Below, in pieces: positions 26,092 to 34,238 of a stretch of DNA of 64,000 nt. Position numbers and translations under genes: made by a program. Below the pieces are notes generated by a model, which was not told the DNA's origin, searched no databases, and worked only from the letters and a program-made list of their open reading frames with translations. This stretch comes from Luteimicrobium sp049844995 (GTDB lineage: Bacteria > Actinomycetota > Actinomycetes > Actinomycetales > Cellulomonadaceae), in NCBI RefSeq assembly GCF_049844995.1, contig NZ_JBNCMC010000001.1, positions 1 to 64,000 on the forward strand. The letters are read 5' to 3'. How positions within the stretch are numbered: the first letter of the stretch is position 1; the number at the start of each line of letters is the position of its first letter.

Positions 26092-27252
26092 GTGCCGATG
26101 ACGCCGGACGCACCACCCGTGAGCGTGGGGGTCCTGCGCGAGCACGACGGCGCGGGCGGGCCCGCCTCGTCGGGCGCCGGCGAGCGGCGCGTCGCCCTGG
26201 TTCCCGAGGTGGCAGGCAGGCTCGTGCGCGAGGGGTTCGCGGTCGTCGTCGAGCGCGGCGCGGGATCCGCGGCCTTCTTCCCTGACGCGGCCTACGAGGC
26301 CGCGGGCGCGGTGCTCGGCGACCGGTCCGTGGTGCTCGCGGCGGACGTCCTCGCGTGCCTCCGCGTGCCCGACGCCGGTCTCTCGCCCTCGCTGCACCCC
26401 GGCCAGGTGGTCGTGGGTCTCCTCGCGCTCGGTGGCCACGCCGAGGAGGCGCACGCGCTGGCCGCTGCCGGGGCGGTCGCGCTCGACCTCGCCCTCCTCC
26501 CCCGCACGCTGTCGCGGGCCCAGGCGATGGACGCGCTGACGTCGCAGGCGTCGGTCGCGGGATACCGCGCGGCGATCGTCGCGGCAGAGTCGTTCGGCCG
26601 GTTCTTCCCGATGATGATCACGGCGGCCGGGACGGCGAAGCCCGCGCAGGTGCTCGTCCTCGGGACGGGCGTCGCGGGCCTGCAGGCGATCGGCACGGCC
26701 CGGCGCCTCGGCGCGCAGGTCACGGGCTACGACATCCGGCCCTCGTCCGCGGACGAGGTCCGGTCGCTCGGCGCCACGTTCCTCCGGCTCACGAGCGCGC
26801 CCGAGGGTGCCGGCGAGGGCGGGTACGCGCGCGAGCTCACCGAGGACGAGCGGGCCGCCCAGCAGGCCGAGCTCGCGGGCCACGTGGCCCGGTTCGACGT
26901 CGTGATCACGACCGCACAGGTCCCGGGCCGCCGACCGCCCGTCCTGGTCACCGCGGAGACGGTCGCCGCGATGCGGCCGGGCAGCGTCGTCGTCGACCTC
27001 GGCGCGAGCGCCCTCGGCGGCAACGTCGAGGGGTCCGTCCCCGACGAGCGCGTCGTGACACCGGGCGGCGTGACGCTCCTCGGCGCGGGCAACCTCGCGT
27101 CCGAGCTGCCGACGGCCGCGTCGTCCGCGTACGCGCGGAACGTCGCGGCGGTGCTGCGCGCCGTCGTGCGGGACGGGCGGCTCGACCTCGACGCCGACGA
27201 CGACGTGATCCGGGCCATCCGCGTCCCGGCCCTCGAGGAGGTCCGCGCATGA
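26092..27252 (+). CDS. pntAA: NAD(P) transhydrogenase subunit alpha 1 (NAD-binding domain I)
   Basis: A 386-residue soluble subunit of proton-translocating transhydrogenase, which passes hydride between NADH and NADP+ and couples it to proton entry. It shows the alanine dehydrogenase/PntA N-terminal block (GERRVALVPEVAGRLVREGF), RAAIVAAESFGRFFPMMITAAGT, the NAD-binding VLGTGVAGLQAIGTARRLGA near residue 187, and VVVDLGASALGGNVEGS. In this three-subunit form the membrane part is carried by the next gene. The stop overlaps pntAB by four bases. Confidence 0.93.
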   Translation: MPMTPDAPPVSVGVLREHDGAGGPASSGAGERRVALVPEVAGRLVREGFAVVVERGAGSAAFFPDAAYEAAGAVLGDRSVVLAADVLACLRVPDAGLSPSLHPGQVVVGLLALGGHAEEAHALAAAGAVALDLALLPRTLSRAQAMDALTSQASVAGYRAAIVAAESFGRFFPMMITAAGTAKPAQVLVLGTGVAGLQAIGTARRLGAQVTGYDIRPSSADEVRSLGATFLRLTSAPEGAGEGGYARELTEDERAAQQAELAGHVARFDVVITTAQVPGRRPPVLVTAETVAAMRPGSVVVDLGASALGGNVEGSVPDERVVTPGGVTLLGAGNLASELPTAASSAYARNVAAVLRAVVRDGRLDLDADDDVIRAIRVPALEEVRA

Positions 27253-27845
27253 CGCCGGAGCTCGCCTCGTCGATCAGCATCTTCGTGCTCGCGCTGCTGG
27301 TCGGCTTCGAGGTGATCAGCAGGATCCCCACGACCCTGCACACCCCGATGATGTCCGGTGCCAACTCGATCCACGGCGTCGTCCTGGTCGGCGCGATCCT
27401 CGTCGCCGGCCTGGCGAACGACCCGCTGGGCTACGTCCTCGCCTTCCTGGCGGCCGCGTTCGCCGCCATGAACGTGGTCGGCGGCTACGTCGTCACGGAC
27501 CGCATGCTCGGCATGTTCCGCGGCAGGACGTCACCGTCGACGGACGGGGCGTCACCATCGGCGGAGGTGAGCCGGGCGCGCGAGGAGTCACGGCGGGTGG
27601 ACCCGGCGCCCGCTGATGGGGACCCGAAGGCGACCCGGACGCCTGAGGCGGGGCGGGATGCGGCTGCGACCGACGGTGGGAAAGCTGTCGTGGCGGACTC
27701 TGCTGACACCTCGGGAGCCGAGCGAGGAACGAGCGAGGCGGATGGAAGGCCGAGCACGTCGGGCGCAGCCGCATCCCGCCCTGCCGTCGGCCCCTCCCGC
27801 CGCCGCCCCGACCCGAACGAGAACGAGAACGAGAGCGACCGATGA
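27249..27845 (+). CDS. pntAB: NAD(P) transhydrogenase subunit alpha 2 with repeat-derived C-terminal tail
   Basis: A 198-residue protein. Residues 1-90 are the normal membrane subunit (three to four helices, TLHTPMMSGANSIHGVVLVGA, ending GGYVVTDRMLGMFR). Such subunits usually end there at about 90-110 residues. The remaining ~108 residues are hydrophilic and mostly encoded by copy B of the dispersed repeat (ATDGGKAVVADSADTSGAER and flanks), ending in a short GAACGA tandem (NENENESDR). The tail would lie in the cytoplasm or at the membrane edge and is not expected to be needed for proton transfer. ATGA overlaps link the gene to pntAA and pntB. Confidence 0.9.
   Translation: MTPELASSISIFVLALLVGFEVISRIPTTLHTPMMSGANSIHGVVLVGAILVAGLANDPLGYVLAFLAAAFAAMNVVGGYVVTDRMLGMFRGRTSPSTDGASPSAEVSRAREESRRVDPAPADGDPKATRTPEAGRDAAATDGGKAVVADSADTSGAERGTSEADGRPSTSGAAASRPAVGPSRRRPDPNENENESDR
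27551..27781 (+). repeat. Dispersed hairpin repeat, copy B (inside pntAB)
   Basis: Two blocks are shared with copy C at identical spacing: a 25-base block at 27551-27575 and a ~120-base block at 27626-27745 with only two substitutions and one three-base indel. A perfect 18-base inverted repeat GGGCGGGATGCGGCTGCG at 27651-27668 pairs with 27764-27781 and encloses the core. It is read in the same frame as copy C in hrpA. Confidence 0.9.
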
Positions 27846-29323
27846 GCACCACCCTCACGATCACGTGGCTCGTCTACCTCGCCGCCGCGGTCTGCTTCGT
27901 CCTCGGTCTCCACCTCATGCGCTCCCCCCGCACGGCGCGCCGCGGGAACCTCGTGTCGGCGTCGGGCATGGGGGCGGCGGTGCTGGTGACGGCCCTGCTG
28001 CTGCTGGACGAGGACGGCGGCGGGGTCGGGTGGCACGGGGGCGTGTGGGCGGGGGTCGCGCTGGGCGGCGGGATCGTCGTCGGGGGCGGGTACGGGCTGT
28101 TCGCGGCGCGGCGGGTGCGGATGACGGCGATGCCACAGCTGGTCTCGCTGTTCAACGCGGTCGGCGGCGGGGCGGCGGCGACCGTCGCGCTGGCCGACGC
28201 CTCGCGGGAGCTCGCGGCGGGCGGTTGGGACGGGCTGTCGGCGGCGTTCTCGGTGCCGGTCGCGCTGGACGTGCTCATCGGGGCGGTGACGTTCTCGGGG
28301 TCGCTGGTGGCGGCGGGCAAGCTGCAGGGCCTGGTGCGGGGGGCGCCGATCACGTTCCGCGGGTCACGGTCGCTGGCCCTGGTGTCCGCGGTCGCCGCCG
28401 TCGGGGCGGGCGTGGTGGTCGTGGTGGCGGGCGCCGGCTCGGGCGACGGCGCACGCACCGCCACGACCGTGGCCCTCGTGGTGGCTCTCGTCGCGGCGCT
28501 GGCGTTCGGCGTGCTCATGGTGCTGCCGATCGGCGGTGCGGACATGCCGGTCGTCATCTCGCTGCTCAACGCGTTCACGGGCCTCGCGGTGGCGATGGCG
28601 GGGTTCGTCGTCGACAACGAGGTGATGATCGTTGCGGGCGCGCTCGTGGGGGCGTCCGGGTCGATCCTCACCAAGCTCATGGCGGACGCGATGAACCGGT
28701 CGGTCGGGTCGATCCTGCTGGGCGGGTTCGGGACCGGCGACGCGCCGTCGGGCGGGCCGGTCCCGGGCGGCGGGGCCGGCTCGGCCGTGCGGACGGTCGA
28801 CGCGGACGACGTCGCGATCCAGCTCGCGTACGCCCACCGCGTCGTCCTGGTCCCGGGGTACGGGCTGGCGGCGGCCCAGGCGCAGCACGAGCTCGCCGAC
28901 CTCGCGAACCTGCTGTCCGCCCACGGCGTCGCGGTGTCGTACGCGATCCATCCGGTGGCGGGGCGCATGCCGGGCCACATGAACGTGCTGCTCGCCGAGG
29001 CGAACGTGCCGTACGAGCAGATGAAGGAGCTCGAGGAGGCCAACGCGGAGCTCGACCAGTGCGACGTGGCGCTCGTGGTGGGCGCGAACGACGTGACCAA
29101 TCCCGCCGCCCGGCGGCCCGGCACAGCGATCTCCGGGATGCCCATCCTCGACGTCGACCACGCGCGCTCCGTCGTCGTCGTGAAGCGGTCCATGGGCCAC
29201 GGGTACGCCGGGATCGACAACGAGCTCTACGCGGACCCGCGGACCGGGATGCTGTTCGCCGACGCGAAGGACGGCCTCGGTCAGCTCGTCGCGGCCGTCA
29301 AGGAGTACGTCACCGCGGCGTGA
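27842..29323 (+). CDS. pntB: NAD(P) transhydrogenase subunit beta
   Basis: A 493-residue subunit. About nine membrane helices fill residues 1-270 and carry the proton channel. The C-terminal NADP-binding domain III has VPGYGLAAAQAQHELADLANLL near residue 338, HPVAGRMPGHMNVLLAEANVPY, the GANDVTNPAAR motif near residue 415 and VKRSMGHGYAGIDNELY near residue 445. It completes the transhydrogenase with PntAA and PntAB. Its ATG overlaps the pntAB stop by four bases. Confidence 0.94.
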   Translation: MSTTLTITWLVYLAAAVCFVLGLHLMRSPRTARRGNLVSASGMGAAVLVTALLLLDEDGGGVGWHGGVWAGVALGGGIVVGGGYGLFAARRVRMTAMPQLVSLFNAVGGGAAATVALADASRELAAGGWDGLSAAFSVPVALDVLIGAVTFSGSLVAAGKLQGLVRGAPITFRGSRSLALVSAVAAVGAGVVVVVAGAGSGDGARTATTVALVVALVAALAFGVLMVLPIGGADMPVVISLLNAFTGLAVAMAGFVVDNEVMIVAGALVGASGSILTKLMADAMNRSVGSILLGGFGTGDAPSGGPVPGGGAGSAVRTVDADDVAIQLAYAHRVVLVPGYGLAAAQAQHELADLANLLSAHGVAVSYAIHPVAGRMPGHMNVLLAEANVPYEQMKELEEANAELDQCDVALVVGANDVTNPAARRPGTAISGMPILDVDHARSVVVVKRSMGHGYAGIDNELYADPRTGMLFADAKDGLGQLVAAVKEYVTAA

Positions 29324-29477
29324 CCCGCCTCGCAGCCAGGCGGACCGCGCGGTCGGGCGCCGCACGGCGCGCCGCCCTCACCGTCTCCAGCCGGGCGAGC
29401 ACCTCCATGCGGCGCAGCTCACGCTCCCATGGTCCCGGCAGCGCCGGGTGTGCTCGGTGCCTTGTCATGGTGGTCAT
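29310..29477 (-). CDS. Possible small basic protein antisense to the end of pntB
   Basis: A 55-codon open frame (MTTMTRHRAHPALPGPWERE, then an Arg/Ala-rich helix) starting with ATG at 29477 after a GGGGACGGA stretch. Third codon positions are strongly G/C, which is consistent with coding but also with chance in this genome. The stop lies inside the end of pntB. No family is recognised. It fills most of the otherwise empty 298-base gap before the UBP gene. Confidence 0.3.
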   Translation of the reverse strand: MTTMTRHRAHPALPGPWERELRRMEVLARLETVRAARRAAPDRAVRLAARRVTPR

Positions 29478-29533
29478 CCGTTCCGTCCCCTGCCGACGCC
29501 GGCTCGCCCCGGCGCCTCGTCCCGTTCGTGTGG

Positions 29534-29558
29534 GACGGCGCCTTTCGGGGGCGCCGTC
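29534..29558. terminator. Hairpin between pntB and the UBP zinc-finger gene
   Basis: A perfect nine-base-pair stem GACGGCGCC/GGCGCCGTC closing a seven-base loop TTTCGGG. It lies between convergent genes and could end transcripts from either side. There is no T tract. Confidence 0.5.
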
Positions 29559-29621
29559 ACAGCAAGGGAGCGTCGGGCCCGTCCGCTCGTGACGGCGTCG
29601 ACCAGGTGAGACGTGGGTGAA

Positions 29622-29984
29622 TCAGTGGATCAGGTCCCGCCAGTTCTCCGGCACACGGTCCGCCGGCCCGGGCGTGCCCTGGTCCGACGGGTGGGCGAGC
29701 GGCGGCGTGAGCTCCGGTCCCGAGGTGTAGTCGTCGGTCCGGTAGTCCCACCACCAGTCCTCGCCCGGCTCGTACGACCGCATGATCGGGTGCCCCGTCT
29801 CGGCGAAGTGCCGGGAAGCGTGCTGCGCGGGCGAGCTGTCGCAGCAGCCGACGTGCCCGCACTGCGCGCACCGTCGCAGGTGGACCCACCAGCCGCCTGC
29901 CGGGTCGCACTCGGCGCAGCCGGGACCGGTCGGCGGCGCGGTCGGGTCGATCCCCGTGTCGTGCGATGCGCTCGACGATGCCAT
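29622..29984 (-). CDS. UBP-type zinc finger domain protein
   Basis: A 120-residue protein with the Cys/His pattern of a UBP (ZnF-UBP) zinc finger: CAECDPAGGWWVHLRRCAQCGHVGCCD near residues 24-50, followed by HASRHFAETGHP. In eukaryotes this finger binds ubiquitin C-termini. Stand-alone bacterial versions are common in actinobacteria and have no established function. A GAGGAG ribosome-binding site sits six bases before the ATG. It reads as a single-gene unit. Confidence 0.88.
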   Translation of the reverse strand: MASSSASHDTGIDPTAPPTGPGCAECDPAGGWWVHLRRCAQCGHVGCCDSSPAQHASRHFAETGHPIMRSYEPGEDWWWDYRTDDYTSGPELTPPLAHPSDQGTPGPADRVPENWRDLIH

Positions 29985-30046
29985 GGGCTTCTCCTCTCGA
30001 CCGTCCCTACCGTAGGCCGGGGCGCGCGTCCCGGCAGCGCGGGAGG

Positions 30047-30787
30047 TCAGCCGTTCGCGAGGACCGCGATCCGCTCGACGTCGCGCCGGTACATCGCCGC
30101 GTGGGCGGTGAGGTCGTGGCGGCCGGTCGTGGCGGCGCGGTCCTCGGTGAACGCGGCGAGCTCCTCGAGCCGGGCGACCATCGTCCGCAGGACGTCCGTC
30201 GGCGTGATCGGGTCCCAGCCGTAGACCTGGACGATCCGGTTGAGTCGGGCGCTGCGCTCCGCGTCGTCCCCGCTCCAGCCGGCGTCCTCGACGAACGGGG
30301 CCAGGCGGTACGCGAGGTACGCGAGGTCCCAGACGCGCGGGCCGGGCGACGCGGTGTCGAAGTCGATCAGCCCGACCATGCGGCCGCCCCGGAACACCAT
30401 GTTGTAGGGCGCGACGTCGTTGTGGCAGACCACCTCGACGGGCTCGTGGACCGGCAGGCGCCAGCCGGGCGAGGACGCCACGAAGCCCTCCGACGCGTCG
30501 TGCAGACGGCGGAGGAAGAGGACCGCGTCGTCGAGCACCTCCGCGCTCCACAGCCACGCGGGGCCGTCGTGCGGGACGTCGCCCTCGAGGTAGGAGACGA
30601 TCTCGCGCCCGCGGTCGTCGACCCCGAACGGCTCCGGGATCCCCCTCATGCCCGCGGCACGCAGGTGGCGCAGGTAGGACTGGATCGTCGTGGTCCACGG
30701 GCCGGCGGCGCGGCGGACCGTGTCACCGATCCGCAGGACGGGGGTCGTGTTGCCGCCGGGCAGGTGTTCTTCGATCATCGCGTCCAT
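30047..30787 (-). CDS. Aminoglycoside phosphotransferase-family kinase
   Basis: A 246-residue protein with an APH/choline kinase-type fold. The catalytic loop VCHNDVAPYNMVF near residue 126 (Brenner-like HxDxxxxN) and the metal-binding LIDFDTASPGPRVWDLAYLA near residue 143 are clear. Substrates in this family range from antibiotics to small metabolites and cannot be named. The start at 30787 (ATG, MDAMIEEH) is preferred over 30898 because the longer version adds unlike-domain basic sequence. Overlapping palindromes (ATTCGCGAAT and GCGAATTCGC, 30806-30819) lie 19 bases upstream and may be an operator. Confidence 0.75.
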   Translation of the reverse strand: MDAMIEEHLPGGNTTPVLRIGDTVRRAAGPWTTTIQSYLRHLRAAGMRGIPEPFGVDDRGREIVSYLEGDVPHDGPAWLWSAEVLDDAVLFLRRLHDASEGFVASSPGWRLPVHEPVEVVCHNDVAPYNMVFRGGRMVGLIDFDTASPGPRVWDLAYLAYRLAPFVEDAGWSGDDAERSARLNRIVQVYGWDPITPTDVLRTMVARLEELAAFTEDRAATTGRHDLTAHAAMYRRDVERIAVLANG

Positions 30788-30940
30788 CGTGCCTGACGAG
30801 ACGGCATTCGCGAATTCGCGTCTCGCCCTGAGGCGCCCGAGGCGACGGGGGTCGACGCCGCTCCTGGGGACGGTCGCCGCGGTGCACAGGGCGCGCACCT
30901 GTCAGCCCGGGGCGGGGCCACGCTCGGGCACGCTCGCCGG

Positions 30941-31666
30941 GTGACGCCTCCCCCACCCCGCCGCCCGGCTCCCCGCGCCCGACGACGGACCCGCACGGCC
31001 GGCGCGCTCGTCGCCCTCGCGGCGGTCGTCGCCCTCGCGTCGGGGGTGCCCTACGTGGTCGCGCACGCCCGGGCGGCGCACTATCCCGTGGCGGCCGCCG
31101 AGCTCGTGCGGGCGGAGCGCGAGCTCGCGGCCCTGCCGGTGCGGGAGCGGGCGTCGTCCGACGGCTACACCCGGGAGCAGTTCGGCCAGGCCTGGGAGGA
31201 CGTCGACCACAACGGCTGCGACACGCGCAACGACATCCTCCGCCGGGACCTCGAGGAGCCCACGTACAAGTCGGGCGGCGACACCTGTACCGTCGAGTCG
31301 GGCGTCCTCCGCGACCCGTACACCGGGCACACCATCGACTTCCGGCGCGGCCCTGACTCCGGAGCCGTCCAGATCGACCACGTCGTCGCCCTGGCCGACG
31401 CCTGGCAGACCGGCGCCCAGGACTGGCCCGCCGACAAGCGCCTCGCGCTCGCCAACGACCCGGCCAACCTCCTCGCCGTCGACGGCCCCGCCAACCAGGA
31501 CAAGAGCGCCGGCGACGCGTCGACCTGGCTCCCCCCGAACGCCGGCTACCGGTGCGCGTACGTCGTCCGGCAGCTCCGCGTGAAGGCCGCCTACGGGCTG
31601 TGGGTCACGCGCGCCGAGCACGACGCGATGGCCCGGACCCTGCGCGGTTGCGTGCCCGCCACATGA
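30941..31666 (+). CDS. Secreted HNH nuclease-like (DUF1524) protein
   Basis: A 241-residue protein with a basic N-terminus and one hydrophobic signal/anchor (residues 20-42). The C-terminal half is a DUF1524-type HNH nuclease domain: DYVVALADAW-like QIDHVVALADAWQTGAQDW near residue 146 with the catalytic His, then LANDPANLLAVDGPANQDKS and WLPPN. The His-Asn-His/Asn pattern is intact. Such exported proteins may degrade extracellular DNA. The GTG start lies six bases after CACGCT, a weak -10-like box. Confidence 0.82.
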   Translation: MTPPPPRRPAPRARRRTRTAGALVALAAVVALASGVPYVVAHARAAHYPVAAAELVRAERELAALPVRERASSDGYTREQFGQAWEDVDHNGCDTRNDILRRDLEEPTYKSGGDTCTVESGVLRDPYTGHTIDFRRGPDSGAVQIDHVVALADAWQTGAQDWPADKRLALANDPANLLAVDGPANQDKSAGDASTWLPPNAGYRCAYVVRQLRVKAAYGLWVTRAEHDAMARTLRGCVPAT

Positions 31667-31671
31667 CCCGG

Positions 31672-32523
31672 TCAGCGCGTCAGTCGGACCGACGCCTCCG
31701 CCGTGTACGAGAGGAAGGTGATCGACTCCTGCAGGTAGAGCTCCACCGTCTCCGCCGTGTGCGAGGTGTAGCCGATCGACACGTCCTGGCCGATCACGAG
31801 CTCGTGGTCGCCGCCGCGGGTCGAGACCAGGTAGGCGCCCCGCAGCGCCGGCGCCCAGACGATCTCGCGGTCCACCATCCGCTCCAGCTGGTCCCGGATC
31901 GGGAAGCCGTGGTCGCGCGTCTCCGACACCGCCGTGTACAGGTCCGCGTCCAGGACCAGGGCGTACGGGCCCTCGACCCCCGCCAGCCGCAGCTCCGTCA
32001 CCGCGTGCGCCACGGCGTCGGGCAGCTCGCGCGGGTCCTCCGGCACCGGCACAGGCGCGTTGTCCGACCCGGGCCCCAGGCCGCCGATCCGCGCCGCCTC
32101 GTAGCCCTCGAAGATCGCGCGGTCCTCGACCCGGGCCAGCACCGTCGCCGCGTCCTTCACCGGCTGCCAGTCCGAGTCCCGCGACCCCCGCAGCACGTCG
32201 TCGACCGCCTGGCGGTCCACCGAGAACGGCACCCGCAGCTCCACGAGCGGCGCGACCTCCCGCAGGCGCGACCGCGTGCCCTCGTGCGGGGCGTCGATCG
32301 CCGTCACGTGGCCCGTGTTCGCCGCCGCCGTCTCCAGGCCCAGCGGACCCGACACGTCCACGACGCGGCGGCCGGCCACGTTGCGGCGGAACGTGCGCGA
32401 CGCCTCCTCCGCGATCTCCGACCAGGCCGCGTCGCTCACGGGGGCCAGCCAGCGGTGGAGGTTCGACGCCCCCACGACCTGCGCCACCGGCTGGACCGTC
32501 ACCTGGGGGTCGTTGCTCGTCAT
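31672..32523 (-). CDS. Encapsulin shell protein (linocin M18 family)
   Basis: A 283-residue HK97-fold shell protein that assembles into a protein nanocompartment. The N-terminal LHRWLAPVSDAAWSEIAEEA block, which lines the cargo-binding pocket, and the FIRDQLERMVDREIVWAPALRGAYLVSTRGGD-like C-terminal part (present as PIRDQLERMVDREIVWAP...) match the family, as does the usual length (~265-285). An AGAGGAAC ribosome-binding site precedes the ATG. The start overlaps the DyP peroxidase stop by four bases, so shell and cargo are made together. Linocin or peptidase activity claimed for old members is not implied. Confidence 0.93.
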   Translation of the reverse strand: MTSNDPQVTVQPVAQVVGASNLHRWLAPVSDAAWSEIAEEASRTFRRNVAGRRVVDVSGPLGLETAAANTGHVTAIDAPHEGTRSRLREVAPLVELRVPFSVDRQAVDDVLRGSRDSDWQPVKDAATVLARVEDRAIFEGYEAARIGGLGPGSDNAPVPVPEDPRELPDAVAHAVTELRLAGVEGPYALVLDADLYTAVSETRDHGFPIRDQLERMVDREIVWAPALRGAYLVSTRGGDHELVIGQDVSIGYTSHTAETVELYLQESITFLSYTAEASVRLTR

Positions 32524-33692
32524 TGGGGTTCCTCTCTCAAGCTGCCGATGCGGAGGTCGTCTTCGCGGCGGTCCGTCTCGCCGCGGATGCCTTCGGGGGC
32601 GGGCGGGACCGGGCTGCTCAGCCCACCGTCCGCCTCGCTCGCGCTCGACGGGCCGTCGGCGGCGATGCGAGTCAGGTCGGTGGACGCGACGGTAGGCGCA
32701 TCGCCCTCGGCCATCGACTCCAGGAGCTCGAGCGACGGTACGAAGAACAGGGAGCCCGTGACCGCCGTGGAGACGTCGAGGATGCGGTCGTAGTTGCCGG
32801 GCGGGGCGCCCACGAACATGCGCTCCAGCATCAGCTCGGTCACGGACGGGTCGTCGGCGTACGCGATGAAGAACGTGCCGTACTCGCCGGTGGACGGGTC
32901 GCCGAAGGCCATGTTGTCGCGCAGGATGTCGTGCTCGACACCGTCCTCGTCGACGATCGTGTTGAGCGAGACGTGCGAGCTGGACGGCTGGTCGTCGTCG
33001 TCGAGCTCGACGTCGTCGAGCTTGGTCCGCCCGATGATCCGCTCCTGCTCCTCGACGGGGAGCGCGTGCCACGCCGCCAGGTCGTGCACGTACTTCTGCA
33101 CGACGACGTAGCTCCCGCCCGCGAAGTCCGGCTCGGCGTCGGGCCCCACGATCGCTGCGGCTGCGGCGTCCCTGCCCGTCGGGTTCTCCGTGCCGTCGAC
33201 GAAGCCGAGGAGGTCGCGGGAGTCGAAGTAGCGGAAGCCGACGGTGTGGTCCTCGACCACCACGTCGTCGCCCAGGGCGTCCATGAGCAGGCGGGTCAGC
33301 TCGAACACGAGGTCGGCCCGGTTCGCACGCACGTGGAACAGCAGGTCCCCGGGCGTCGCGACGGCGTCGTGGCGCGCGCCCTGGATCGCCCGGAACGGGT
33401 GCAGGTGCGCCGGGCGGGGGCCGTCCTCCTGCACGCGGTCCCAGTACCGCGACCCGAACCCCACGATGCACGTGAGCCCCGCCTCCGACTGACGGAAGCC
33501 GACCGCGCGCACCAGCGACCCGACGTCGGCCGCGACGTCGAGCACCCGCGCGTCGGCGCCGGGCGTGTCACGCACGCTGACGACGAGGAAGACGGCTGAC
33601 GTCGTGAGCGTGCCGAGCACCGCCTGCGGCTCGGGCACGTCGGCGGGGATCCCCGGCGAGGCGCCGATCCCTTCGATCGCGTTCAAGGGCAC
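32520..33692 (-). CDS. DyP-type peroxidase, encapsulin cargo
   Basis: A 390-residue heme peroxidase. The GFVDGTENP motif is at 163-171 with distal Asp166. Distal Arg258 and Asn260 lie in ILRDN, and the proximal heme ligand is probably His240 in SSHVSLN. The last residues DDLRIGSLREEPQ match the encapsulin cargo-loading peptide (consensus around IGSL). Residues about 330-375 form a linker that contains a degenerate copy (E) of the dispersed repeat. The GTG start lies six bases after CAGGCT, again leaderless-like. It oxidises dyes, phenolics or other reductants with peroxide inside the shell. Confidence 0.92.
   Translation of the reverse strand: MPLNAIEGIGASPGIPADVPEPQAVLGTLTTSAVFLVVSVRDTPGADARVLDVAADVGSLVRAVGFRQSEAGLTCIVGFGSRYWDRVQEDGPRPAHLHPFRAIQGARHDAVATPGDLLFHVRANRADLVFELTRLLMDALGDDVVVEDHTVGFRYFDSRDLLGFVDGTENPTGRDAAAAAIVGPDAEPDFAGGSYVVVQKYVHDLAAWHALPVEEQERIIGRTKLDDVELDDDDQPSSSHVSLNTIVDEDGVEHDILRDNMAFGDPSTGEYGTFFIAYADDPSVTELMLERMFVGAPPGNYDRILDVSTAVTGSLFFVPSLELLESMAEGDAPTVASTDLTRIAADGPSSASEADGGLSSPVPPAPEGIRGETDRREDDLRIGSLREEPQ
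32600..32655 (-). repeat. Dispersed repeat, degenerate copy E (DyP linker)
   Basis: The minus strand reads GCGAGCGAGGCGGACGG, close to ACGAGCGAGGCGGATGG of copies A-C, and is translated ASEADGGLSSP versus TSEADGRPSTS in PntAB and TSEADGSPSAV in HrpA. The same frame and same orientation relative to the gene are kept. No long inverted repeat remains. Confidence 0.5.
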
Positions 33693-33735
33693 GGCACGAG
33701 CCTGTCATGCGTGGGGGCGAGCCGCCTACCCGGGC

Positions 33736-34206
33736 TCACGTCGCGGGCGCCTCGTCCGTGACGTCGGCGACCGTCGCGCCGAGGACGCGCACGGCGTCGT
33801 CGGCCGCGAGGCGGACCCCGACCCCGTGCGCTCCGCCGCCGAGCGAGATCGTGCCCTGCACGCGCTCGTCGGCGACCACGGGCCAGGACCTGCTCGCGCC
33901 GAACGGGGTGATCGTGCCGCGCTCGTACCCCGTGACGTCCTTCGCGACGGCGGCGTCCGGCATCGACAGCCGCGAGACGCCGAGCAGCGCGCGCAGCTTG
34001 GGCCACGAGATCGTCCGGTCGCCCGGGACGAGGACGAAGAGGTAGTCGTCCTCCCCGCGGCGCACGACCAGGGTCTTCACGATCCGGCTCGGCTCGACGC
34101 CCTGCAGCTCGGCCGCCTCCACGAGCGAGCGCGCCCGCGCGTGCTGCGTCAGCTCGTACGGGATCCCGGTGGCGTCCAGCGCGGCGACGACGGTCTCGGT
34201 GCTCAT
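33736..34206 (-). CDS. YbaK/EbsC-family aminoacyl-tRNA deacylase
   Basis: A 156-residue single-domain protein of the YbaK/ProX class. The motif SRIVKTLVVRRGEDDYLFVLVPGD near residue 40 holds the conserved Lys, and RGTITPFGASRSWPVV near residue 95 with ISLGGGAHGVGVRL near residue 120 are typical. Family members hydrolyse mischarged Cys- or Ala-tRNA(Pro). The ATG at 34206 lies seven bases after a TACGCT box, suggesting a leaderless single-gene transcript. Confidence 0.9.
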   Translation of the reverse strand: MSTETVVAALDATGIPYELTQHARARSLVEAAELQGVEPSRIVKTLVVRRGEDDYLFVLVPGDRTISWPKLRALLGVSRLSMPDAAVAKDVTGYERGTITPFGASRSWPVVADERVQGTISLGGGAHGVGVRLAADDAVRVLGATVADVTDEAPAT

Positions 34207-34213
34207 GGTGCCG

Positions 34214-34219
34214 AGCGTA
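34214..34219 (-). promoter_or_regulatory. Leaderless -10 box of the YbaK gene
   Basis: TACGCT on the minus strand, seven bases before the ATG at 34206. Confidence 0.5.
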
Positions 34220-34238
34220 GGTCGTCCGAGGGGACCCG

